The position numbers were made by a program, and so were the translations under genes. DNA of 64,000 nucleotides, from positions 15,386,820 to 15,450,819 of the forward strand of contig OX637352.1 of the NCBI GenBank assembly GCA_951799405.1, in the 5' to 3' direction. Source of the DNA: Agapetus fuscipes (Eukaryota > Arthropoda > Insecta > Trichoptera > Glossosomatidae). Every line of letters begins with the position of its first letter. The stretch's first letter is position 1. Below, in pieces: positions 20,888 through 35,800 of this stretch. A model generated the notes under the pieces. It saw nothing but the letters and a program-made list of their open reading frames with translations. It was not told the DNA's origin and ran no database searches.

Positions 20888-23800
20888 CTGGAAATCCAAG
20901 ATAAATAAATTAAGATATATAAAATGGGCAAAATTTTGTCTTTTTTGGTCATCAGGGAAGTAGAGCAGAGCCAGCAGGCTGGGGTCCGTGAAGGCGGCCT
21001 CTGCAGCCAGGAAGGCCTGCCGAGAGGTCTTGAGGTTAATAGGAGGATAGCTGTGCATACTTCTGGTCGTCAGGGAAGTAGAGCAGAGCCAGCAGGCTGG
21101 GGTCCGTGAAGGCGGCCTCTGCAGCCAGGAAGGCCTGCCGGGAGGTCCTGAGCGCCTCCAGGCTGCGCCCCGCAGACAGGTGCAGGCTGGTGGCCTCCAC
21201 GCTGGACACCGCCGTGTAGATGGAAGCCCCCACCTCATCGTTGATCACTATGTTGGATATCTCGCCTGGAAACATTGTATACGTGAAATACGCAGTAGTA
21301 GCATCTCAAATTCTAGGCCTTAAGTCATATGTTTAGACGCTCAGAATCACTTAGCATTTTTGTTTGTAAATTTAAAATCTTGGAGCCCTAAACCCTCACG
21401 GCTATCATCTTTCAGTGATTTCTGAGCCTCCTTTGCTTTGTGTAAACACTTGGGAAAGTGTAGCTTCACGGGAGGGCCTTCTGCCACTCGCATCTCACAT
21501 AACGTTTTGCATGCGAGTCCTGTGACACATCCCCGGATGGGATGGATATACAGGGCGTGGGTCAGTGGAGGGGAGACTGACCTTGAGAGAAGGTGTCGTA
21601 TACGTGAAATAAGTTTAAACATTAACATCTAAAATCTAAATCTAAGTTGCAAAGATATGTATCATTTGAGATTCATATTAAATGCAATCCCACAAGCAGA
21701 CATGCATAATTTCGCGCTCACACATGCCGCATGTGGACCTAAAATATAAAAAACCCAATCTCAAATGAACATAAGCTCTGCAACTCTTGTCGACCTTCCC
21801 TGAAACAGGGGTGACATTGACACAACAATCACTTTATTCGGGCTATGTAGCCGTGGTCTGGTAGATTCTTTCCGGACAGTTTCGCCCATTGCTCCGATGG
21901 GCATTATCAGTGGTTGGCTAGTCGCTGTGATCTTACAGGATCTGCTGTAAGGCTGGCGTTGTTTCTAATACTGCAGATCCTGTAAGAAGATCACAGCGAC
22001 TAGCCAACCGCTGATAATGCCCATCGGAGCAAAGGGCGAAACTGTCCGGAAAGAATCAACCAGACTACGACTACATAGCCCGAATAAAGTGATTGTTGTT
22101 GATTGAACGCAGGCAAGAAGTTACACTATATGTGTAGTTTAGCTGCGTTGCCTTGCAACCATGGGCATTACTTTAATAGTTGACAACTTGCACTGCAATA
22201 CATATTTTTTCATTATACTAGCCCATACTTACCAAGGAGCTGAGCCAGTGATCGCAGAGTGAGTTTAGCGCTGGTGACTTGCTCTATGGTTCTGATCCTC
22301 ATCAGGGCGTCCAGCTCCCAGTCTCGGGGACGGGCACTCCTCAACTCCTCCAGACCAACTCCTGGGATGGGCTCCTGAAACATAATAACCTATAAGTCAA
22401 CGGATACTCATCATAATCAGTAAATCAAGTACATGTTCATTTCTGCACATTAAAATGGTTGTAAGTTGAGAAAGTTCAAGGGTGTAAGACTGTCAAAGTA
22501 CATATAAGGAAGGTGTCTATAAATCTATAATCTATAATCTAAGTTGCAAGGATATTGTTATGTAAATTGTAATGAAGGTGCTTCGGACCTCCACTGAACC
22601 TCCACTACAGGCGCTCCATGGCGCTACCTGGAAAGGCAGACCATTTTGAGGTTAGGACGGGTTCTACTGACAAGGGGGCCCTTTGAGGTTAGGTTGTGCG
22701 CTTTTGCAGTTGCCCGGCTAGCACAAGACTCCTCAGGGTGGTGTTCAGGCCCAACACCTTGCTCGCTTTCCACTGATGCTAAAGAGGTTCAAAAATATAG
22801 GTGATGGAGAGAAAAACCGGGTAAAGGAAAGACGGGATTTATTTTAAATTATGAGAAATGAGAGCATCACCACGCTAAACTGCACGACTGACTGGTTCTA
22901 AGTTTAATTAGATAATGTATTTAAAGGGTTTGATTAGCTCACGAGGACGGAGAGAAGTCTTGATGCTGGGATGCGGGTAGTCGATGCTGGGGCGCCGGCC
23001 TCGGGCACGGCAACGCTTTTGGCGGGATGTCGGGGCTCCACACTCCGGAGGAATTGCGGCACGGGGCTCAGCCAGCGATAAGACGGGAGCGCTCGGCTGG
23101 ACGGGGCAGGCGCTCCGTCCTCCTGAGGAACTTTGGGCACGGGGCTCCGGATATCGAGTAGCCAAGCGGGCGCTGGCGATGGGTAGAAAGCAGGGGCTCC
23201 TTCCTTCCGAGGAATCCGCCACGGGGGACCCAGGCGCGGCCAGGGGCTTTGTGGTGCAGGCAACAACGGCGACTCAAGCCTTCTCCGATAGATGTTCTTG
23301 GCCACGCCTGGTAGGTGTTATTGGTTCAGGTGTTGAAGAGCTTGTGTCCCCGATTGTGGGAGGTCGACGCCTTTTATAAACTTCCTAGCAGCGCGATGCG
23401 GAGCTTAACGGGGGATTTTAAGTGTTTCCCTCCTAACTGACAATCTCAGCCTGTCTTCTTCCTCTCATTGGGATCCGGTTCAATTTCTGTGGCTAAAGAT
23501 GCGCTTCAATTTCTTTCAAGTTGGTAATGACATTATTTTTCCTTTGACAGGTATAATGTTTTGACAGATCATGTCTTCTTCTTCTTCTTTTTTCCACAGG
23601 TAGCTATCTGACATGCTAGCTACCTGACAAAATATGAAATGTAAATATTGAAATAAGTATGGGTAGTTATAGTTATAAGAATCCTCATAAGTATTGGTAG
23701 GTAGGATTGATGGTTGTAGAGAAGTCTCTAGATATTACGTGAAGCATCGAGAAATAATAATTACTATGCCTTTCTGGAATTGTCTAGCAACTATAGGATC

Positions 23801-26800
23801 TAGACTATACTGCTTTAGAGAGTATAAAAGGGTGCAAGTGGCCTGCAGGGCCAGCAGTGTCATACAAGATTTACAAACACATAGAACTAACTTGATCAGT
23901 GAACAGAAACCAAGTGGAATAGTCGAGAAAGCTTTGTGAAAATAAATATGTAAAATTGTAAAATAAACAACTGGATAAGAAGACCTGTGTATTTTAATTT
24001 GAAAGACTTTTGAGCCCTAATTTCGTAACAATATATTCATTCAAAGCTCTCAGATGTATGCCCACAAACAAACACGTGTAGTTCACGCTTACAAATGCTG
24101 ATTGTGTACTTACAAATAAAATCCAAACCTCAAATGAACATAAGCCCTGCAACTCTTGCCGACATTCCCTGAAACAGGGGTGACATTGGCACAGTGAACC
24201 ATTTTTTACAGTATGGATGGTCAACCTCATACCAACCTATAAGTCAAGGAATACGAGTAATAAATACCATTAAAGTATAAGAAAACAACAAAACCTTAAA
24301 AATAAATCTATACAAAAAAAGTCAAAAATGTCTTATGCAAAAAATGTAGCAAGCTAATAAACCAACATTACGAATCAGCATTGCAGATTAGCCGCCACTT
24401 CTTCCTGTCCTTGCATACTTCTTTCATTTCATCCAGAGTCATAACTTTTTTCATACAAGCTCTCCTTTTATTTAAGGTGTGTGATAGGAAAATGAGGTAA
24501 GGGACGACCGAGAAACGTATGGAGTGATCAGATTGAGGAGATTGTGAAAGAATGGGGTATACAAAATGAGTGTAAAAGATAATGTATGAAAAAGGTGATG
24601 GATATGAATGAATTGATAGAAGAAGAAGAGCGTAGAAGTTATCCACAATACATGCATCATAAGGAGCTACTTCAGTGCCCGTAGTACAAGTTTTTCTCAA
24701 TACACGAAGTATTGAGTATTCAAGAAAAATGTATGTGAACTTGTAAAGCACCTCTGGCGGAACAAGTTTCTACACTTTTTTTGCCAGAGGTGCTTTACAA
24801 GTTCACGTACACTTTTCTCGAATACTCAATACTTTGAGTATAGTGAAAAAACTCGTACTGCTGGTACAGGAGACTGGATTGAGAAGCCTGGAAACGAGCC
24901 GTGAAGTGTCTGCTCGTGTCTCTACTCCATGCACTCATCAAAACCAGTAAGTCAATATTTTTCAGGGTTTGGTGGTTTACACAGTGAAAGTCCATTGTAT
25001 AATTAATCAAATAAATATACTGATTTAATTCACTTTTTTATTATTTTATTTTAAATATGTCAAACAGTTTTCGCCTAAAAAGGCATCCCCAGGACAATGA
25101 CAATGTAACAGGACAGTGTCATTGTCATTGTCCTGAGGATGCCTTTTTAGGCGAAAACTGTTTGACATATTTAAAATAAAATAATAAAAAAGTGAATTAA
25201 AACAGTATATTTATTTGATTGATTACCAGTAAGTCAAGTTTGTTTCATTCCTGTCTATTAAAATATCTCTTGATGATGATGATGATTTGATATAGCGCCG
25301 TTTCGTGAAGATTGTCACTCCAAGGGCGCTTATAGGTTGGTATGAGGCTCACCACCCATGCTGTAATAAAATGATTCACTTCACCAAATGTCATCCAAAA
25401 ATATATACCATTTATATTTTACAATTTTCTTTTCGCTGGGTTAAAAATTCATAAACCTTTACCAATGACCGGTCACCAAAGGTCCATCCAGCCTTACAGC
25501 AACTGGGTCTTGCTTGAGAATTGTCGCTTTGTAGCGACGACGACCAAGCTCGTAAAAAGGTTGATAGCTGAATTGGTAGAATGCTTGCATTCCATGCCGA
25601 GAGCAAGGGTTCGATCTCAAGGTTTACTCAGCCTTCACAAGAAATGAGAACCAGCCCCCCCGGGAGCTGGGAAACCCCCACTTCAACTAAAAGTGGTTGG
25701 TGTAAGGCCAGCCCCCTTAACCGTAAAAAAATAGGTCCCGAATCACCACATGCGACCCCTTCGGGGATAACGCAGGCAAGAAGTTACACTATATGTGTAG
25801 CTTATTTGCACATTGTTATTGCATTACCCCTGTTTCAAGGAAATTTGCAGGGTTTATGTTCATTTGAGGTTTGGTTTTAATTTGTAAGTATACATGACTT
25901 GCATTTGTAAGCGCAAACTTACACGTGTCTAATTGTGAGCATGAATTTAATATGAATTTCAAATATTGATATATCTTTGCAACTTAGATTATGGAGTATA
26001 TAGAGAATGATAGCGGGGTGGAGTGGCATGATGGCCGTGATGTACCGTGTTCTGTATGCCCAGCAGCTGGCGCAGCTGCGTGAGGAAGAAGGGCATGACG
26101 CTGGCAGCACTGGGCCGGAACTCTGGCTGGCTGGTGCTGCGGGGCGGCACACACAGGCGGGCGGGCGGGTTGGCGATCACCACGCCGCCCCAGCGCGGGG
26201 ACAGGAAGGCCGACTGCTCCACGCCAACAGCTGCAAAGCATCAACATACATCTGTGTTAGTGGACTTTCTACAGCACCAGATTCAGGCACGGCTCCTTGG
26301 AGATGTGTGAGGAGAGCTTCTCGTGTAATGTACTGTATCCTGCCGACATTCCAATAGTGATGGCTAGTACCTCCGCAGATGCGTCTCCACTTTTTTCTGT
26401 CCTTGCATACCTCTTTCACTGCCATAGAACTCCTCTACTTGAGAGCTTGCACTGGATTCGCATCTCGGAAATAATAGACTACAAGCTTTGCTTGATGGTC
26501 TTTAAGACTCTTCATGGACTGGCTCCTGACTCTCTGGTTGAACTCACGAGGAGAACTTGTTTAAATGAAAGGGGAGCTACTCTGAGGTCGACTGGGTCAT
26601 GTGCCAGTCTGTTGGAGCTGCCGAAAAGACAGTCATGCACAGTCACAGCGGGAACCGCTCTTTCCGTGATGCCGTGCCAGCGGCATGGAATGCTCTCCCA
26701 GACAGGCTGAAAGTCCAGAAAGATGAGACGGCCTTGAGGAAGATGCTCAAAGCATTCCTGTTTTCCCGCTAGAGCCCACATGCGCCTTTGTAGTGATGTA

Positions 26801-29800
26801 AATCACAAAAAGGCGCATATAAATGTAGTGAATTATTAATTATTATAATTTTTCATCTCTTCAACATTCATCAATTCCTTCATACATACTCTTCCCTTAT
26901 TCTATACATTCCTTCCTAGATCTTCCCCTTCTACGCTTTCCTCTGTACGCTTTCTTTGTTAGTCGTTCATCATCCATTCTTTCAAGATGTCCAAACCATC
27001 TCATTGTGCTTTTTTGTACTTTCATTTTTAAATTCTCTTTTATACCACACTCGTTCATCACCCAATCATTGCGGACTCATTCAGTGTCTTTCCAGTCATT
27101 GTTCTCAGGAATGCCGTTTCAACCGTACATGATTTACTCAACTCACATTCGTTAACTGTCCACGCCTCACTTCTATACATCCAGGGGAGTGATCAGATGG
27201 GGCAGAACAATATACATCACCTTGCTTGGTGTATATGTAGATGGGTGCCTGGTGGCAGGGAGGCACATACAGCACCAGGTTCAGGCACGGCTCCTTGGAG
27301 ATGTGCGAGGAGAGTAACCAGATGGGGCAGAACAATATACATCACCTTGCTTGGTGTATATGTAGATGGGTGCCTGGTGGCAGGGAGGCACATACAGCAC
27401 CAGGTTCAGGCACGGCTCCTTGGAGATGTGCGAGGAGAGTAACCAAATGGGGCAGAACAATATACATCACCTTGGTTGGTGTATATGTAGATGGGTGCCT
27501 GGTGGCAGGGAGGCACATACAGCACCAGGTTCAGGCACGGCTCCTTGGAGATGTGCGAGGAGAGTAACCAGATGGGGCAGAACAATATACATCACCTCTC
27601 TTGGTGTATATGTAGATGGGTGCCTGTTGGCAGGGAGGCACGTACAGCACCAGGTTCAGGCACGGCTCCTTGGAGATGTGCGAGGACAGCTTCTTCTCCA
27701 GCGGAGTGATCAGATGGGGCAGCACGTCCTCAGACAGGATGAAGTGACGCTTGAATTCTGAATTGTCCGGAACCTGACATTGAAAATTCAACAAGGTAAT
27801 GGAATTACTTTATAAGCAATGCTGTTTGGGAGAATCTCCAAATTTTATGTAATTTTAAGTTTATCTACATTTTTTAAAGTACCTTTGTAAAACTTCATTT
27901 TTATAGAAATTTATAATTTAGAGGTCTTTGACACCTTGAAATGATGATGATGATGATGATGATTTCTTTATCAGCGCCGTTTCGTAACGCAATGTCACTC
28001 CAAGGGCGCTTAGTAGTTTACTGGGCGAAAAATTGTGTCTTCATCCTCCTCTTTAGCTCCTCAATCGTCCTGGACCTCCGGATTTCGATGCAATGCAACG
28101 CAACTAAGCTACACATGTAGTGTTACTTTATCTCCAAAGGACATGTGGCGATCAGGAACTATTTATTTTACAGGTAAGGGAGCTGGCCTTACACCAAACA
28201 CTTCAGCTGAAGTGGGAGTTTCCTGGCTCCTGAGAGGGCTGGTTCTCATTTCTTGTGAAAAATGAGTAAACCTTGCCGGTGGGTTTGAAATAAGCACCAA
28301 AATGGGAAATCATTTCTGACACCATCAGTGAAAATGGAACCGTTGCTCTTGGCATGGAATGCAAGTATTCTACTAACTGAGCTATCTTCTGAACTTTTTA
28401 CGAGCTTGGTCGCTACTGCTGTAGAAAATGCCAATCCTCAAGCAAGACCCAGTTGCTCTAGGCTGGATGGACCTATGGTGACCTGTCTTGGGTAAATGCA
28501 TATTAATTTTTTCAACCCAGCGATGAGAAAATTTGAAAATTGGAATATCTTTAGAATCATTGTCGGTGCTATGGCCACGGCCAAGGCCATACTAGAGATA
28601 CAGGCCGGGAAGCGTTTGAAATTTTGGATGATCACGTCACCATCTTAGTGCGGCGCAACGCCAACGGCCGACTGCGGTAGTACAATTTAGTCGCCATTTT
28701 TGACATTTCGGGAGTGAAGTTGTAATCTTAAAAAATAAGTTTAAAATATAAAAACTATATTATTGTCTAAAAACTTTACTGCGTCTGACAGTTTATCATT
28801 TTTTCTAAGTATTGAGTACAATATTTTGCTAAGAAAGTACTAAATTCACACAATAACTCAATAATTCAAATTACAATCACACGTCTTGTCATATTTTTGT
28901 GGTGTTTTTTGCAATAAGTGGAATTTTTCATGGAACATTACTGTTTTATTATAGTAAACGGGTCACGGAACTTTTGCGTATGGATTTGTGTACAATTAGA
29001 TGTGTTTTTGTAAGTTTTTTCTTAAAAACTTCTTTCAATTTGTTCATAACCTATAATTGTCCGAACGTCACACAAATGCCGAAAAGCTATATTGTTGAAT
29101 GGTGTTATGTTTTGGTGCAAATTCCTGCTGTGAAAAAATACCTTTATCAATAAGTGTTTCAAAAACGTGAAATGCGTTTGAAAAACTTAGTAAAGTGTAA
29201 AAAAAATAAGTTTTTTTTCAACTAACTAATCATTAAATAAAAAAATTCAATCTGTTGATAAATTAGTTTTGAAGTTTTCGGATGTATTTTGTGTAGTGAC
29301 TTAATTTGTATTTATTTCAATGGTTTATTTATATTACTTTTTGTCATATTGTAGAGTTTTTATTAATTTAGTTCCTTGACTTATACATCTATATCTATAA
29401 AGAAGGATGTGTGTATGTATGTATGTATGTATGTATGTATGTATGTATGTATGTATGTATGTATGTATGTATGTATGTATGTATGTATGTATGTATGTAT
29501 GTATGTATGTATGTCCCCTATAGACTCATAAACCGCTCATCCGATTTTGACGAAATTTTCAGGAAACATGTAACATATTCTTAGAACGAATCCTGTGAAG
29601 TTTGATGGTGATCAAATAAACAGTGGTTCTCAATTCTCGATATTTCAGCAACGAGGTCGGTAAATTTTGAAACCACCCAATAGAAGAAGACCATTATATT
29701 CAACTACAATACATAATCTTAGTTGCAAATATACATTTACATTACAGATTCATATAAAATGCATGCTCACAAGTAGACACATGTAAGTTCACGCTTACAA

Positions 29801-32800
29801 ATGCTGCATGTGTACCCACTCATAATTTAAAATCCAAATCTAAAATGAACAACCCAGTAATTTTACTTTACGCCAACTTGAAATGGATGTTATTCAGCTC
29901 CTGAGTGGCTTGACACTCATTTCTTATGAAGGCTGAGTAAGCCTTGCCGGTATTTTATTTTGGGTTTAAAATAAACACTGAAACGGGAAATAATTTCTGA
30001 CAACTTCGGTGGGATTCTAACTCGAGATCTCGGCATGGAATGCAATCTATCTATCTATATCTTTAAAGAAGGATGTATGTATGTATGTATGTATGTGTGT
30101 ATGTATGTATGTATGTATGTATGTATGTATGTATGTATGTATGTTCCCTATACTCATAAACCGCTCATCCGATTTTGACGAAATTTTCAGGAAACATGTA
30201 ACATATTTTTAGAATGAATCCTGTGAAGTTTGATGGTGATCAAATAAACAATGGTTCTCAATTCTCAATATTTCAGCAACGAGGTCGGTAAATTTTGAAA
30301 CCACCCAATAGAAGAAGACCATTATATTCAACTACAATACATAATCTTAGTTGCAAATATACATTTACATTAAAGATTCATATAAAATGCATGCTCACAA
30401 GTAGACACATGTAAGTTCTTGCTTACAAATGCTGCATGTGTACCTACTCATAATTTAAAATCCAAATCTAAAATGAACAACCCAGTAACTTTTACTTTAC
30501 GCCAACTTGAAATGGATGTTATTCAGCTCCTGAGTGGCTTGACACTCATTTCTTATGAAGGCTGAGTAAGCCTTGCCGATATTTTATTTTGGGTTAGAAA
30601 TAAACACTGAAACGAGAAATAATTTCTGACAACTTCAGTGGGATTCTAACTCGAGATCTCGGCATGGAATGCAGTTACTCTACCAACTAAGCTATAGACC
30701 GGACTTTTTACAAATATGGTGGATCGATATCGGTTTGGTTAGGGGTAAGCAACCTGCTGCTCACCAGCCACATGCGGCTCTTTGGGTGTGAAGTTACGGC
30801 TCTTTAGCTTCTAATCTAATCTAATCTAATCTAAGTTGCAAAGATATGTTACATTGGAGATTCACATTACATGCATTCTCACAACCAGACACGTACAAGT
30901 TCGCGCTTGCACATGCCTCATGTGAACCTACAACATAAAAACCAAATCTCAAATGGACATACACCCTGCAACTCTTGCCGTCCTTCCCTGAGACAGGGGT
31001 GACATTGGCAAAGTGAACCATTTTTACAGCATGGGTGGTCAGCCGCATACCAACCTATAAGTCAAGGAACACACACACACGACAAATTACATTTTATACA
31101 TCACTAAATAATAATATCCAAATACAAAATATCCATTTACAAATAAAAACAAATTCCAATTTAATAAACCCTAGCCGCCAACATTACAGATCAACCGCCA
31201 TTTATTTCTGTCCTTACATACTTCTTTCATTTCCTCCAGAGTAATAATTTTCTTCATACAGGCTCTTCTTTTATTATGACTCTGGATATTCCATTCATTC
31301 GCAATTTCGGATATTTGGTCCATCCATACCTTTCTCGGTCTTCCTCTACCACGACATCCATCTATTCTACCAACATATACTTTCTTCGTTTCATATACTT
31401 TCTTCATTTCATAGCTTCATACGCAAATATAAAAAACACAGAATTATACTTCTGCTCGAAAAAAACTAAATCGTTCTGAATCGATTAACGATCTCTCCGC
31501 TACTTGTACTCGCTTTTCACCCCCCACCCTCCCCCCGCCCCATCGACGCTATTTATTGTTGGCAAAAAAACATTTGTGGCTCTTTACAAATCCAAATCCA
31601 AAATAAGATATGTATCATTTGAGATTCACATCAAATGCATTCCCATAAGCAGACACGCATAATTTCGCGCTCACACATACCGCATGTGGAACTACAATAT
31701 AAAAACCCAATCTTAAATGAACATAAGCCCTGCAACTCTTGCCGACCTTCCCTGAAACAGGGGCGACATTGGCAAAGTGAACCATTTTTTACAGTATGGG
31801 TGGTCAGCCTCATACCAACCTATAAGTCAAGGAAAAACTTTGAAATTTGTAAATTGTAATTTTTGGCTCTTCCGACTCAAAAGGTTGCCGACCCCTGGCC
31901 TAGACAAAAGTTCCAAATTAAAAAATGTTATTCAAGTATTCCAAGTTGAATTTTAGAAATGTAAGAAAGCTTTTATATCCCGCACTTATAAAAAATACGA
32001 TAAACGAAAGTTCGTAGGTCACAACTAGAAGACCATATTGAAATATATTATTTTTATTAAAACCTTTTATTGAAACATACTTTTAATTAAAATTTACATA
32101 ATATAGTTGTTTTTTCAAAAAACGCATTTCTGTAAAATTATATACTCACCACAAATTTAAAGATCGTTTTTTTCTCGGCGGTTAAACGTCTTTCTTCTAT
32201 GTGACAATGGTCCAAAGCAACCAAGATAAACAAAATGTTTGCCTTTTACCTAACCCGGCCGTGCGACTTACAATTTTGTTGTCAATAGAAAATGTTCCGT
32301 GTGCACTACCTAAAACTTTCACTTATTGAAATAATGGATAGAGCACATTTTAAATGTGGGGAAAAAATGTGAATTCACTTGGCCGGGATAAAGACAGGAC
32401 AGGGAGTCAAAAATTTAACATAAATTAAACACTTTTATGGAGATAGTTGAAAAAACACTTAAGTGCATCATATTGTATGAAGCATTTTCCCCAACTGCAT
32501 ACGTTTCACAGTGCGGTTACATTGAAAAATATTCCTGATTGTTTGGAATACATTTATTTCTTCACTTTGCTCAAAGAGTATAGTGAATTTTATAGATTAG
32601 TTCTTTAATTGTATGATTATAAAATTTAATTTATTGTTTATATTCTTTTCTTGTATAGGTCAATATGCATCTGACCAACTATAAATAGAAAATGGTTCAC
32701 TCTGCCAATGTCACCCCTGTTTCAGGGAAGGTCAGCAAAGAGTTGCAGGGTGTATGTTCATTTGAGATTTGGGTTTTTATGTTGTAGGTTCACACGCAGA

Positions 32801-35800
32801 ATGTGCAAGTGTGAACTTATACGTGTCTGCTTGTGGGCATGCACTTAATGTGAATTCCAAATGTAACAATTATATCCATGCAACTTAGAATAGATTAGAT
32901 GAGTGACGTTACATAGCCGATTTTTTTATCTTAAATATAAATGGAGCACCGCAATCGATTTTCCCTATGCTTGGCTCTGCTGCTTAACAGTTGTACCTAG
33001 ACCTTTTTTTTTAGAAAACGTGAAGATTAACCTAGAGATAAATTGTGTGAAGCTTGATTCCGATTAGCACACTTTTTTTTTTGATCCTGTTGTTTCCTCT
33101 TTTATCTGTAGAAAAAAATTGATACCACATGCCCAAATGGCGTAGTGAAACACGCCGGGTACTGCTAGTAATATATATTATTATAACTAAATTAAAAATT
33201 TGAAACCTCTATCGTTGTTTGTTTTCTACTATGAGTATATGTGGGCAAAATTGACTTCTTTTCAGTATTACTGTGTAAATATAGGAGTATTTGGAGGTCT
33301 GACTGCTTGAGATAAATAATTACTAGTTAATATTTAAGAAATCATCAGTTACAAGTAAGTATTTCTTGTATGAGTTGAATGGCAAGTCCCTGTATTATTG
33401 TGTGGTAGCACTAAGTTCGTAACGGGGATAGGGCGCGCCACGGCCTGTTAGTTCTAGTACGGCCTTGGGCCACGGCGGTCAAGACTCTTGTTCGGCTGGC
33501 GTATTTGGTTCAGATAACGTTGGTTCGAGCCACGGCTGGCCCCTTTGACCATAACATTGACCCTGGTTCAGATGTCGTTGCATGCACACAAGCTTCTGCT
33601 TTCGCATGAAGACAACTGGCCAGGCAAAATAGGTTGGTGAATTGCATTCCTCTTCACAAATTTATTTAAAAAATAAAAATAAAATCATAATCAAGTGAGT
33701 TGACCTCTTTGGGATGGAAGTCCAGCTGCACGAAGTACAGCCACTGGGACTTGAGGGTGAAGTTGTGGATCTCCTGCAGGGCGGCTACAAACGGCTGCAG
33801 GTACGCTGCAACCATGGAAACCAATCATAACCAAGACTGAATAATAATAATAATAATATTAGGATTATTTATTTGGTGAGCGCTGTTTTTGTGTGTATCA
33901 CATCTCAAGAGCCCTCTGCGAGCTTGGTCATTGCTGTAGAAAGCGCCAATTCTCAAGCAAGACCCAGTTGTTGTAAGGTTGGATGAACCTTTCAGTGACT
34001 GGCCTTTGGTAAAGGTTTATGAATTGTTCAACCCAGCGAAGAGCACATTTGGAAATATAAATGGTATATTTTTGTGCTCCGCCGGGATTCAAATCCACAA
34101 CCTTCAAAGTGTTGACACTGGACTACGGACTGGTCCAAAAATAAGTGACATATGAAGCTAACATGGGTTTCTCAGATGTATGCACCTTTTTTCCTATTTT
34201 CTATGAGAGAAAACACTGCAAATGTGTGAATATCTAGTAGTTTACAATTTTGTAATGAGCACTTCTTTATAATTCGTTCACTTACTATGAGAAGTGACTC
34301 CCAATAAAATGTTTTATCCACAATTTCTCAAATCAGTGAATCAGCGCTTATTCAGTTTTACCTTTAAGGAGTTTATTTATAGAGTTATACCTTGACTTAT
34401 AGGTTGGTATGAGGCTGACCACCCATACTGTAAAGAATGGTTCACTTTGCTAATGTCACCCCTGTTTCAGGGAAGGTCGGCAAGAGTTGCAGGGCTTATG
34501 TTCATTTGAGATTGGGTTTTTATATTGTAGGTCCACATGCGGCATGTGTGAGCGTGAAATTATGCATGTCTGCTTGTGGGAATGCATTTAATATGAATCT
34601 CAAATGATACATATCTTTGCGACTTCAATTTAGATTTTAGATTTAGAGTCAAATCACTGCAAGGGCACTGTTCAACTGTAACATCTCTGAAGCAAACATG
34701 TCTTCAATCCCGACCTAAACGCACTTGCGCTCTCTACGGCTCTTAGCTCATGGAATAGGGCCTTCCACAGCACAGGGCCGGCCATGCAAAAGGCACGATC
34801 CAAGTGCTTTGATTCTTCTAAAATGATCTGTTAAATCAATTTATTCACAGCAGTACTACTTGCAGATCTTAATGCAAGCCGCTTACCCTCCACTGTGTCT
34901 AATCTAATCTAATCTAAGTTGCAAAGATATGTTATATTGAAGATTCACATCACATGCATTTTTACAACCAGACACATACAAGTTCGCGCTTGCACATGCC
35001 GCATGTGAACCTACAACACAAAAACCAAATCTCGAATGGACATACACCCTGCAATTCTTGCCGTCCTTCCCTGTAACAGGGGTGACCATTTTTACAGCAT
35101 GGGTGGTCAGCCTCATACCAACCTATAAGTCAAGGAACATACAAGATAAATTACATTTTTTAAATCAATAAACTGTGTCCATCACACAAAGTAGTTTGAC
35201 TTGAATCATCGCTACAAAGTGTCAATTCTCAAGCAAGACCCAGTTGCTGTAAGGCTGGATGGACCTTTGGTGATCAGTCTTGGGTAAACGCAATGAATTT
35301 TCCCACCCAGCGAAGAGCATTTTTTGAAAATGTAAATGTTATATTTTTTGTACTCCGTTGGGATTTGAACCCACAACCTTCCACTTACGAGGCCGAAGCG
35401 TTACCACAAGATTATGGACCGATCTAACAAAGGATATTTCAGAGTGTTTACCTTCCATGTTGGTTTTGGCGTCCCACTTGACGTGTATGAGGTCGGGGCT
35501 GGGGACAGCGACGCTCAGGGTGAGCGCTATGGCTGGGGTGGGGCGCATCCTCCTGCGCCCCGCGCTGTCCAGCCTGGCCTGCCCGCCCAGCCGCATGGCC
35601 AGCACGCTGGTGCGCACAGACTCCTCGCACAGCAGCCACTCCCGCAGAACCCGGGACAGCTTCACGGCAGCTGCAAGGCAACACACCATTCTGTATAAAC
35701 AAACATGGGAATAACAGAATACCCTAGTTACAGTGCACCCTAGTGGCAAAGGGTCCGAATAACACGATTCCCATCAGCTTCCCTTTTGAAATTACGCAAA

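Larger units (their letters stand above)
29388..33169 (+). mobile_element. Helitron-like element, rearranged
   Basis: Starts TCTATATCTATAAAGAAGGA, then a long GTAT microsatellite (29411–29515) and ACCGCTCATCCGATTTTGAC. The 5' block occurs twice (29388–30040 and 30045–30660), with the second GTAT run at 30073–30143. Ends CGCCGGGTACTGCTAGT at 33169, a CTAGT end as in Helitrons. No Rep/helicase gene; several nested insertions. Confidence 0.5.

Noticed and set aside
20771..21238. 155-residue minus-strand frame spanning two PIGS exons
   Set aside because: It reads through the intron and the partial exon copy; the spliced model with conserved PIG-S sequence is preferred.
22908..23379. Protein-coding gene in the GC-rich block
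   Set aside because: Frames on both strands are equally long, match nothing recognised, and lie within the U3-like part of the solo LTR.
27193..27692. CRISPR-like or satellite array
   Set aside because: Units contain PIGS coding sequence and there are no spacers; it is a tandem partial-exon duplication in a eukaryotic intron.
28899..29153. 84-residue frame MVFFAISGIFHGTL…
   Set aside because: No similarity recognised, AT-rich surroundings, no splice or conservation evidence.
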